DNA from: Chlorella sorokiniana
Lineage: Eukaryota > Chlorophyta > Trebouxiophyceae > Chlorellales > Chlorellaceae
Assembly: GCA_025917655.1 (NCBI GenBank)
Contig: CP084619.1
Coordinates: 1,178,001 to 1,242,000, forward strand
Length of the DNA: 64,000 nucleotides
Reading direction: 5' to 3'
Shown here: positions 14,936 to 25,597 of the stretch, in pieces
How positions within the stretch are numbered: position 1 is the stretch's first letter
Layout of the letters: each line of letters starts with the position of its first letter
Notes under the pieces: model-generated
Told to the model about the DNA's origin: nothing
Database searches by the model: none
What the model saw: the letters and a program-made list of their open reading frames with translations, nothing else
Made by a program: the position numbers and the translations under genes

Positions 14936-17900
14936 TCACAGAATCTTCTTCACGGCCGCGAAAAAGCCGGGCGCTCGGCGTTGGCAGCCTCCACACGCTC
15001 GGCTGCGGGGATGCGGGGCATCGGCATCAGCGCTTGCAAGGGACCCTCCTGGCGTGCAGCGGCTCTGCGAACAGCCATCACAACCCAAGCCAGCCCCGGG
15101 CCACAGGCCGTTGCAATATCACGTGCAGGCTAGACCCCTCCTGCCCTGCCGCAGGCACCCCCTGTCGCCATCTCACCCGAGGTGACAGCCACCACCTGGC
15201 CCTTGTCCCGCACCGCCGCCAGCACCTCCCCAAACTCACGGAAGTCCTTCACAGTGGTGCCCAGCACCTCATCCCTGCGACAGCGCCGGGAGCCACGCAG
15301 CGAACGCACGACGTTTTGAGCACGTACAAGCCAAGGGGCCAGCTGTTGCAGCACCTGCTGTGAGCGGCCGCCCACCTGCGCTGCTGGCGCTCCTCGTCGG
15401 TCACTCCCAGGATGTGGCGCATGAAGGCGGTGCGGCCCTTGGCGTCTGCAAGCACACATGAAGGGGGCAGGGCTCAGGGAGGGTGCGAGGCGGGCTGTAA
15501 GGGCGCCGTGTGCAGGCCCTCTCGCTCCTGCTGCACCGCTTTCTTTCCCGGAACGCCGGTGACTGCAGGCAGACAGCTGCGTGGGATGGTGCCGTGCCGA
15601 CGGGTCGCTCCAACCCCCTCCTCCAGGTGCTCACCGGGCAGCTGGTAGGCGTCGATGTCGCCGATGGTGCCAATGATCGCCTTGCTCAGCTCATCCTCGC
15701 TCATCTCCAGGCCCCGCAGGAAGTCGGCGGTGCCTGCGGGAGGCAGCGGGGCAGGAAAGTAAATGCAGGGGCGGGTGGGCGGGAGCGGGGTGCCGGGTGC
15801 CAGCTGTGGTGCGGGCCGGGCCGCCGTGTCGGCACCTGCGAGGGCCTGCAGGGCGTCCCCACAGCTCCCCTCCACTCGCCCCCGTGCATCACTCATTCAG
15901 CCCCAGCACCTGTCCACACAGTCCCGCGGCAGGCTTTGCCAGCAGAGAGCCGCCGGCAAAAAGGGAAGCAGCCTGGTACGCCGATGCGCTGCCCCGCGGC
16001 GCTGCCCCTGACCCGCAACTCTGCTGCCGTCTGTGTGCACGCCAGCAGGGCTGGCTGGCTGCCCTGCTGCCCTGCTGCGGGCGGCTCACCGTCGTACACG
16101 TCCACCGTCTTGAGCAGGTTGGGGTCGCGGTAGGAGGAGTAGGTGAACATGCCCGAGTGGGTGTCAAAGTCGCAGAAGCCGCCGTGGCGCCGCCCACCAC
16201 GCGCACCCTGGTGTGTGTGTGTGGTGAGGGGGAGGGAGGGGGTGTTGAGAGTGGGCGGGGAGAAGGAGGCGCTGTCGCACATTGCATCAGGGGCTATGGG
16301 AGGGCCGGGGCCCTGATGTGGCCGCCAGCCCAACATGGCCAGCAGACGGCGGCACTGCAATGTGTTCCCACAGCTGCGGCGGCCGCACCTGTCCCACAGC
16401 CAGCTGGTGGACAGCGACTTGTTGATCACGTAGCTGGAGCCGGAGAGCTGCGGGAGACAGGGGAGGCAGGGGCAGCCGGCAGCCAGTGGTGATTGGGGCT
16501 GCGGAAGCCGCGCGTCCCACAGCCCACGTGGCGGCAGCACATCACCACGCTGCACCGCACAGCCACCCCATAGCCAGCAAACACAGACAGAACGAAAACG
16601 AGTACACACCTGGTAGCCTGCATCCTCGTACAGGTTGGCCGCCTTGCACACATAGTTGACCTGGGGGGGGGGGGGGGGGGACGAGTTTCAGAGGGTGCAG
16701 GTATGCACCGAGGGGCCAGGCAGGCTGGATTGAGGCCGCCCCCTGAGGCACCCACCACCGACTGGCTGGGCCCACGGGCTTCCTGCAAAGAGCACACATC
16801 GGTGCCCCCAGCGAGCGTGATGGCTACGCCCCTTCCACCGCCACCCCGCACACCTGCGTGGGCACCACCAGCGCCTCGTTCTGGCGCTGCAGGGGCGCCT
16901 GCCAGCTGGCGGCGTCAGCCGAGGCGGCGGGCAGGGCATCCAGGAAGGATGCCACGTGGCCTGAGGTAGAGGGCAAGAGGGGGGAGGGGGCCAGGAGCGA
17001 AGGGGTGATGACAAGTTTATCAGCCTCAGCACAGCAAGCGCAACATGCAGAGGGCTGCATGTTGCATGCCCTCCGCCTTCCGCAGGCGTGGGGGCTGCAG
17101 GGGGCCAGGCGGGGCGCCCCCAGCTGCGCACCTGCGGCCAGCTGCAGGGTCTTGTCATCGGCGGTCATGTTGACCAGCACGCCGCGCCGCTGCAGCAGCG
17201 CCTTCCTGCAGGGAGCAGCCAGAGGTGGGTGGTCGGGTGAGCGCGACAGCCCCTCAGCACGCCAAAGCATAACAAAGGGCAGGCGACCGCCCTGGTGGCG
17301 GGGAAGGAGCAGCGCTGCCCCCTCCGCACAAAACCATAAGCCGTGGTCTGCACAAAACCAGAAGCCGGGGCAAGACGAATCGCTGCTCGCCTGATGGCCT
17401 CCAGGTCAGCCTGCACGCCCTCCCAGTCGCTGTCCACGCGCGCCACCAGGCCGCGGATGAAGTCGAGGTAGGAGACGCCGCCCATGGCCTCGCTGGCCCA
17501 GCCCGCCACGCTGCGCTGCGCGTCCAGGCGGGAGCCGCCAAAGCTGTGCCCAGCGCCCACCACACCCGCCTCCAGGCTGCTCTTCGTCTCAAGCACCATC
17601 TGCGGCTCGCCAAGGGTGGGTGGGTGGGTGGGTGGGCAAGTGAGGGTGGAGTGACCAGAGTGGCGTTGCATTCAAAGAATGGAAGGGAAGGGGGAGAGAG
17701 AGAGGGTCGAGGAAAGAGGAGAGGGTCGAGGAAAGAGCCCATCCCCGCGCCACCCCCTCGCACACATTCACACACACCACCGCCACCCAACAACGCGCCT
17801 GCTTGAAGCGGTCGCGGTCGTCCAGGCGCGCGGTGAGCAGGATGTCGCGCGCAATGTCCAACATGTCGCCCGCCTTGTCCCCCATGGCCTTGCCCCGCAC

Positions 17901-20900
17901 CTGTGGGGGGGGCAGGGCGGGGGGAGCAGAGGGGCAGGCTCAGGCCACTCGGCAGGCTGGTCGCATGGCTCACTGCACCGCCAGCGTGTAGCGTGCAGCT
18001 GTCCCTGGCAACCGACTGGCATGCTGCTGTGCTGCCCCCTCGCGGGCACATGCCGCGCATCTGCCCGTTGCCCCAACAACCACCCGCCGACGCCCCCAGG
18101 CGCGCACCGTCACGTATGCCAGCGGCTCGTCGCTGCCCTTCTTGCTCAGCACTGAGGGCGACACCGACAGGCCGCCCGTCTTGCGCCCGATGCGCTCCGT
18201 CAGCTCCACAAAGCTCTCGCTGGCGGTCCCCATCTGGGTGAGGCACCTGCGGCCGCGATGTGCACGGTGAGCGAGCGAAGCAGGGCCTGCCGCTGCCCTA
18301 CTTGCCCAGCTTGGTGGGCGGGTGCCTGCTGCAGGTGCGCGGAGCGGCGGGTGCTGGGCGCTCACCGGCAGAAGAGGGGCACCAGGGGGAGGAGGTGAGC
18401 GGGCACGGGGCGCAGGTCCAGGGCCATGTCCAGGTACAGCACGTCGTTGGTGAACAGGTCGTGGCTGAGGATGGTGGCCCCGCCTGGGTGCATGGGGAGG
18501 GGGGGGACAATGCAGCGAAGGGCGGGGGGTGAGGACGCAGAACGCAGCGGCTGGCCCAACGCGGCGGTCACAACTGAGGAGGCTAGCCCGGCGAGAGAGC
18601 AGAGAGGGGTGGGTGTTTGGTGGCTATGCAGCCCTGCTGGCGCCACTGAGCCCTGGCCATAGTTCAGGGGAGCCGGCGGCGGGGGCGCACCCGCGGCGTC
18701 GGTGACGGTGGTGGGGATGGTGCTGATCTTCTTGGGGATGTCTGCAGGCGGGGAGGGGGAAGGGTGCAGCAGGACGTGTTTGTGAGTCTTTCAGTTGGCC
18801 CTGTGCTTGTGGGCCCGCGCTCACGCAGCTGCCTTTGGGGGAAGGGGGGGCGCAGGCTGTGCCGCTCACCGCTGAGGTGCAGGGAGGGGATGCAGGTGAG
18901 GGCCTCTGCCGGGTCGGGCGTCTCCTGCCGCTTCTTCAGCTCCTGACGAAAGCAAGGAGGGGGAAGGGGGGCAGGTGTCTGAGCGCAGCCAGGCAGAAGG
19001 AGTGGAAAGTGGAAGAGGGCAGGGTGGGCTTGAGAGGCAGGGTGTGACCACGTTGGGGCCCAGCCCGCGGAGGTGCAGTCTGGCTGCATGGCAGGCGGCT
19101 CAGGCAACCGGGCACAGCGGAGCGCGCCTGCGTGGACGCCACCACGGCCTCAAGGTCGGCGTCGCCCATCGCGGCCCGCACCGCCGCCAGCCGCTCCTTC
19201 TCCGCCGCCTCCACCTCGTCCCCCAGCTTGGCGTCGGGCGCAGCTCAACGGTCACCCGGTGCGGGTTGTCCAGCAGGTACTTGCGGATCAGGGGGCCTGC
19301 TTGGGGCGGGGAGAGGAGGAGGGTGGCCGGGGGCAGAAGGCCAGTGCTGATTAGTGAAAGGACAGCGCTTGGCAGGGTGGTTTCCGTGCAACAAGGTGGG
19401 GTGGAGGATTGTACATGTGCAGGCTTTGCACTGCGGTGTCTACCGTCCACTGAGCAGGTGGGGGCCGCTGTCAGAGACCAAACTCAGATGGAGGGTGGCG
19501 TGGGCATGGCTGGCAGGGGCACCACACGCGCATGTTGCATCCCCACCACACCGCCTCCCCCTGCGCACCAAACACATCCTCCCCGGCCGCCAGGCGCGCC
19601 TTGAACCGCTCCAGGTCGTCCTGCCAGCGCAGCGGCTGGAAGGGGTCGCGGTCGTAGATCCAGGCGGACATGGAGCGCAGCATGAGGGAGAGGCCGCGCG
19701 GGAAGCGGCCCGTGTTGTTCTCCCTGCGCACCCCGGGGGGGGGGCGGGCAAGAGGTCAGGCACCGAGCTGCCTGACTGGTGCTCGTGCGAGGCTCATGCG
19801 AGGGGAGCGCATGCAGGCCGGGCGCCTCCGCACCTGAGGCTGAACTCGATCGTGTTCACCGCCGCCTCCACCGCGGTCTGCGTGAAGCCCTCCTTCTCCA
19901 GGCGCTCCATCGTCTCAAGAATGAGTGCCTCCACCTTGGCGGAATCCTCCTCCTTCACTCCCTGCAGCGCAAGGACGGGGCAGAAGCACGCAGCAGGGTC
20001 GCCGCGGTGGGTGCGATGCGCGGGGTGCTGCAAGAGGCTGCTCCGCCCACAGTTTGCTTCACCCCTTCCCCCTTGCAATACTACATCCGCGCGAGGCAAC
20101 TCCGCTTCCTTTCCCTCGCCGCTGCCCAGCCTCACACCGCGTCTCCCTCCACACCGCCCCCAGCCAGTGCCCCACCTTGAGGCCGAGCGAGAAGACGGGC
20201 TGGCGCAGCTCGTCCTCCACGCCGCCGCCGATGATGGACTCGCCCAGCCCGAGTCGTTCAGCGCCTTGCGCAGCGGCGAGGCGCTGGTGCCCAGCATGAG
20301 GTAGTTGAGGAAGCCCAGGGCCTGCTCGGTAGGGGTGGGTGGGGGTGGGGGGGGGGGGGGGGGGGGGGGCTTCCTTGCTTCAGGGAAAGCTCAGGGTGGA
20401 CAGGGGTGCGCGTGGGCAAGGCGTGGTGCCTGCCCTTGGTGAACGGGAAATGGAACAGCCCAAACACACGCGCACCAGCTCAGTCTCCAGGTCCAGCGGC
20501 TCCTCGGTGAGCAGCCAGTTGAGGGAGACAAAGGCGCGGGGCTGGCCCCCTCGCCCTCGCCCTCCCCCGCAGCGTAGCGGTCCACCACCCGGCGCGGCTC
20601 CTGCGAGGGGGCGCAGGTTGTTGTGCGTGCTGGAAGGAGGGCAAAAAAAAAGGGACAAAAGGGGATCTGACAAGCAACGCCTCTGCAGCATGTAGGGTCC
20701 GGCCTGCAACAGTGCGCGCCCGGGTGCAGCTTGCCACGGCGCAGGTGCGCACAGGTGCCCCCCGCCTCAAAGCAAGGTTCCCCCGGTTGCACACCTTGAA
20801 CAGTGGCTGTGGCTTGACTGCCGAATCCACCGGGCGCGCCTCAAACTCCTGCAAGTAGTTGTCCAGGATGCGCAGCCGCTCCTCCACTGCGGGTGTGTAT

Positions 20901-23192
20901 GAGAAGGGGGAGGGGATGCAAGGCAAACATGGTGGGACTGGAGAGGTGAACCGGGATTTGGCAGCAGACATGGGGCAGTCTGCCCTGCGGCTCCGCTTTC
21001 CCAGCGTGACTGATGCCAGGCATCCGGCTTCCCCACCACCACCATCACCATCACACACACATGTATTACCCAACCACTCCCATCCCACCAGCATCCACCC
21101 ACCCGGATCGTCGCCGTAGAACCAGAAGCGGGCGTTGGACGGGTGGTAGTAGTCGGCGTAAAACTTCTGCGGGCGGGAAGGAGGGGGAGGGGGTTTGCGG
21201 ACCGCTGGAGCAGCATTCAGGCTAGGGTGGGTGTGCAATATGTGCCATGGCCGCCGCTCCCACATGTGTCCTGCCTCATGCAGAGCGAGCGAGGACCAGG
21301 TGCAGGTTTGGCCCGGCTATCACCCCAGGACCACCACGTAAGCCCCCTCCCCCTCCACACACACACACACAAGGGTCAGCGCGCGGCCTGCTCCCGCCCA
21401 CCTGGAACTCCTCAAAGGTGAGGTCTGGGATGGCGATGGGGTCGCCGCCGCTGTCCTCCACGTACGTGTTGTCTGGGAAGAGGGCGGACTGCGTGACGCG
21501 GCCGTTGACGGCGTCGGGGCTCGAGTACACGCCCTTCATCTCGTTAAACACCACGCCCTTGAAGGTCAGCGGGGCCTGAATGTTTTTTTTTTTTTTTTGG
21601 GAGGTCAAGGCGGCGCGCACAAGGTTCGTGCGGCAGCCAGGGTGGGGGTGCCATCTGGAAGGCCTGCGCTTGCTTGATCAGTGCATCCCGCATCACCACC
21701 CCCATCAACCACCCACAGCCCGCCACCCACCCACCTCCTTGTCGTCCAGCTCGTAGTGCCAGCCCTCCTGCGCAAAGGTGAGGGGGTCGCTGACGCAGCG
21801 CGGGTGCAGCACGGCGTCCAGGTACACGTCGACCAGGTTGTAGAAGTCCGCCAGGTTGGTGGAGGCGACCTGGGGGCGCGAGAGCGGGGGGGGGAGGGCA
21901 ACAGTGGTGATGAGGAGGGAGAGGAGGGGGACCCTAGGAAGGGAGGCTACTGAGGTGTCTGAGAGCCTCACGGACGAAGATGCCAGGCAGGCAGGGGGCA
22001 GGCGCAGGCGGGGGGCCAGGCATGGCGGGGTTGCAGCGGCCTGCCGGCCCATCAGCAGCGCTAGGGCTAGCCTGGCGCGGCGGGGCGCCGCACCGGGTAG
22101 CAGGTGCGGTCGGGGTAGGTGAAGGCGTTGAGGAAGGTGTTCAGGGAACCCTTCATCAGCTCCACAAAAGGCTCCTTGATGGGGTACTTGCGGGAGCCGC
22201 AGAGCACTGGAAAGAGGGGGAGAGGGGCAAAGAGCGCGGAGGGGGTTGGAGGGCGCAGGGGAAGCTTCCTGCAGCAAGCCCCTGAAGAATGCCCTCTGCC
22301 TTGCTGCCACGCTCTGCTGCGTGGACTGCTTGCAGCAGCCAAGCTGGCGGCTGCGCTGCTCACGTGGACCCCTCACAGGAAACGCGCCCGCCCGTCCGCC
22401 GCCCACCCACCGCTGTGCTCCAGGATGTGAGGCACGCCGCGAGAGTTGGCTACGGGCGTGCGGAAGGTCACACCAAACGTCTTGTTCTCATCGACGTTGG
22501 CCACGCTCATCAGCTGCGCGCCCGTCTTGTCGTGGCGGTACAGCAGCACCTGGGAGTCGTACTCCGCCACGTACTGCGACTCAGCCAGCGTCCAGCCGTG
22601 CAGCTGCTTCGGCGCCGCAGCCGCCTCGGCCTGCGGGGAAGGGGCGGCGGGCGGTGCACGCGTGGGTGCCAGCGCTAGAAACTCAGCCAAAACCATGCAG
22701 CTTACGTGCAGGCTTCATGCAGCCTGAGGGCTGCGCAGAGCCACCACCCCATACCAACCTTCTCAGGGGCAGCCACAGCCGACACGCGGCTGGGAGCATG
22801 CACCCGCCGTGCCGCCGCCCCGCCCTGCTGCAGAGCCCGCAGGCCCAGCAGCGGGGCGGGCAGCGCGCCGCGGCGCAGTCCACGGAATTGCAGCGCCGCC
22901 CGCAGAAGGGAGCCCTGTGGGTGCAGAGGCGGCAGAGGGACGGGTGACAAACACAGGCGCGCAATCCAGTCAGACCTTCCGGGCCGCCGCCGCCTGAGCT
23001 GCTACCACGCAGGCCACAGCCAAGGTCCTGGGGACCATATGAACACTGCTTAAACACCATGCAAGCGTCAAAGGAGGTAATCAGAGCCAAACAAAGGCTG
23101 ACCTGAGGTGTGCTGCGGGTGCCGTGCCGGAGAGTGCCGCTGGCAGCGGCGGCAGTCACCCCTGCCGAGGAGCCGATCGCCCGAGAAAGCAT
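14936..23192 (-). CDS. PREP: Presequence protease, M16C zinc metallopeptidase of plastid and mitochondrion
   Basis: PreP degrades cleaved targeting peptides in the plastid stroma and mitochondrial matrix. The start at 23192 (MLSRAIGSSAG) gives a Ser/Ala/Arg-rich transit peptide. The inverted zinc motif HxxEH is seen as HILEH at 22415-22429. Family blocks follow: LCGSRKYPIKEPFVELMKGS, FLNAFTYPDRTCYPV, FYNLVDVYLDAVLHPRCV, GVVFNEMKGVYSSPDAV, FYADYYHPSNARFWFYGDDP, LNWLLTEEPLDLETEL, the second pitrilysin-like half (YVINKSLSTSWLWD, FCDFDTHSGMFTYSSYRDPN, IIGTIGDIDAYQLPG, AFMRHILGVTDEERQ) and a tail VEAANAERP...VKKIL. There are over twenty short exons in about 8.3 kb. The last exon reads in frame to VKKIL and a stop at 14936 only if one base is added in the A5 run at 14961-14965. 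It is divergent from holocytochrome c synthase. Confidence 0.95.
16663..16680 (-). promoter_or_regulatory. Pure C18 polypyrimidine tract at a PreP 3' splice site
   Basis: On the minus strand 18 consecutive C are followed directly by AG and the exon reading VNYVCKAANLYEDAGYQ. The whole polypyrimidine tract is one homopolymer. Confidence 0.75.
20347..20369 (-). repeat. C23 homopolymer in a PreP intron
   Basis: A run of 23 G on the plus strand (C on the coding strand), followed by further C-rich sequence, lies just upstream of the acceptor of the exon reading GFLNYLMLGTSASPL. It serves as polypyrimidine tract; its true length is uncertain. Confidence 0.8.
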
Positions 23193-23531
23193 AGGCACGA
23201 GCTGGTGAGCTGCTCGTCTAACTAATTTATCCAGGGTGCCGTGTGCACCTTAGTGGAGCCTGCAAGGCTCAGGAGTGGTAGGGAGGCTTGAGCCAGGAGC
23301 TTGCGCGCTGATGATCAGCCACAAGTCGGATTCAGTGATGCCGTGAAAAGTGATTGGACGCTGTGGGGGCTGGTGACAAGGCCCGAGCGCCAAGCACAAA
23401 CCTGTCCTGCTCGTGTACCCCCACCCACCTTGCTTTGATTCGCTCCGTTGTTCCCTCGAAATACCTTATGGATCCATGTTTGCCAATTGATTCCTCATCC
23501 TCCTTCCCGACAGACGCACCTGCCAACAGAC
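23193..23531. promoter_or_regulatory. Divergent promoter between PreP and holocytochrome c synthase
   Basis: 339 bases separate two genes transcribed away from each other, both for organelle proteins. No motif can be named with confidence. Confidence 0.45.
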
Positions 23532-25402
23532 ATGCCTAGCCAAGCGGAGGCAGCCCAACATGGGGCTGCTGATGCCGCCCAACATCAGCAGCAGCAAAGA
23601 ATGCAGATGTACGCATCTGGTGAGCCTAGCCGACTTCCCTGCAGCAGTCACGATCAACCTTTGCAGGATACAGCAGTGCGTGGTGGACCAAAGCGCCTAA
23701 CCTTTGGGGTTTGGACGCAGGCTGCCCGGTGATTGGAGGAGGAGCCCCGCAAGCAGGCTTGCCGGCAGCAGCGCCACCCGCCGCCGAGGCGCCAGCGGGC
23801 GGAGGCAGCTATGGTGGGGGCTGCCCTGTGGTGGGTGCCAACTCGATGCCGCCCTCGGCCAACGTGCCGTTGCCGGGGCAGAGCAAGCCGCTGTCCACAT
23901 GGAGGCAGCAGAGCAGCATCCCCACAGGCGGGGCTGCAGGCGCGCCGCCGCAGCACCAAGAGCCCAGCACATCGGGCGGAGAGCAGGTGGGGGGTGGGGT
24001 GGGGTGGGGGGGCGGGGGGCTCGGGGGGCTGCATCAAGCCAGGCGCACCCAGCTGCCGGCATGCATGCATCGCTGGCCCAGGCCTGCAGCTGGCTCCCTC
24101 CCAGCAGCAAAGTGGTCCACGCCTGCTTCTGTGGTGGGCCCGCAGGTGTGGGTGTACCCTTCGGAGCAGATGTTTTACAACGCCATGAAGCGCAAGGGCT
24201 GGTCGCCCGCCGAGGACGACATGGCGGCGGTGGTGGCCATCCACAATGCGGGTGGGGGCTGGGGCCCTGTCGGGGGCCAGTTCTGGGGGCGGGCTCTGCC
24301 CAGCAATGTTGGTGCTGAGGCCTTTGCACTGAGGCCACGAGTGCCGTGTTGGTGCCTGGAGGGCACATGACCCACTGCCGCGTGCCGCCCCTGCTGCACG
24401 CACGCAGTCAACGAGCGGGCTTGGCGCGAGATCCTGCGGTGGGAGGCGGTGAAGGGCGAGGCGGAGGCGTGCGGGGGGCCGCGGCTCGTCAAGTTCAGGC
24501 AGGAAGCCATCTGCAGCGCGGCCGCACGCCTCTCTCCCCGTGCTTTCACCCGCATGGCGGCGCTGCTGCTGCAGCTGCGTGCCAGCCATTCATCACGGCA
24601 TGCTGCGCTCCTGCTGCCACAAAATACACACGCTCTCTTGGCACTTCCCTACTGCTGCCGGCAGGGGCCGCCCTCAGGACTACTCCCCAAGGCCCGCCTG
24701 CTCAACCTGCTGGGCTACCGCCTGCCCTTTGACCGACACGACTGGGTGGTGGACCGCTGCGGGCAGGAAGTGCGGTGAGGACGCAGCCCGCACGGATGGG
24801 CGGGGCTGGCTGCGTGCCCACGTGCGCGCCTGCACCTGCCTACCCCCATCATCGCCTGGCACAGCGGCTGCAGCGAGCAAGCGATCCCCCGCCCGGCCCC
24901 CCCACACACACACAGGTACGTGATTGACTTCTACAACGCTGCGCCGCGCCCGACATGCCGGTGGCCATGCACCTGGACGTGCGCCCCGCGCTGGACTCCC
25001 TCGGGTGAGCTGCTTTTTCATTGTGCGTGGAGGTTGGGGGTTGGGGGCTGGGGGCTGGGGGCTTTGGCGGGGGAGTGAGGGGTTGGGTGTGGGTGTGTGG
25101 TAAGGGGGGACAGGACAGCGGCGAGGAGGGCGTTGGGGGGTGGGGGTGTTAGGGATGTGACTAGGATATTGAAAAACCAAGGCCAGGCGACTGTGAGTGC
25201 TGCGCAGCATGGCGCGGCCCCACGCCAGCGCCGCGGCTGGCGAGGGCAGCTGCCAAGGCAGGCCGGCAGGCGGGGGGACCTGTGGCAGCACGCTGATACT
25301 GCTCCTGGCGCATGCCGCGCCCGTCTTTCCCGCAGGGCGGTGTGGGACCGGCTGCGCATGCAGCTCGGCTGGGTGGCCTCTATGCGCTGGACGCGGGAAT
25401 GA
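23532..25402 (+). CDS. HCCS: Holocytochrome c synthase (cytochrome c heme lyase)
   Basis: This enzyme attaches heme covalently to cytochrome c in the mitochondrial intermembrane space. The first exon from ATG 23532 ends in a phase-1 donor and joins to [19 protein letters not shown]. Two heme-regulatory CPV motifs follow (AGCPVIGGG and [11 protein letters not shown]), then [12 protein letters not shown]. The catalytic core is clear: [82 protein letters not shown] and [12 protein letters not shown], stop at 25400-25402. Roughly seven exons are present. The frame slips once at CCC, 24949-24951, inside a conserved block, probably a one-base error. Convergent with the WD40 gene, 195 bases apart. 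Confidence 0.93.
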
Positions 25403-25553
25403 GGGGGCGGCGGTGAACCGCCACCTGCCGGCAGCATGCTGCGTGCCATCTGGAGATGCCCACCCGGATGCAATGGAGGAACGTCCCATCAAAGTAGCTT
25501 GCATGCCTGCATGCCCTTGACACGCCTGTGAAAGCCCCAAGGCATGCCCCGGT

Positions 25554-25558
25554 TTACA
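25554..25558 (-). terminator. TGTAA poly(A) signal of the WD40 gene
   Basis: TGTAA on the minus strand, 40 bases after the WD40 gene stop at 25598. Confidence 0.45.
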
Positions 25559-25597
25559 GTGGCCCAATCAATGCACGGCAAACAGCGCCCGCGCCCT

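Noticed and set aside
20347-20369. G23 run as a telomere-like or scaffold-gap artefact
   Set aside because: It lies within an ordinary PreP intron between two good exons. No telomere repeat is seen.
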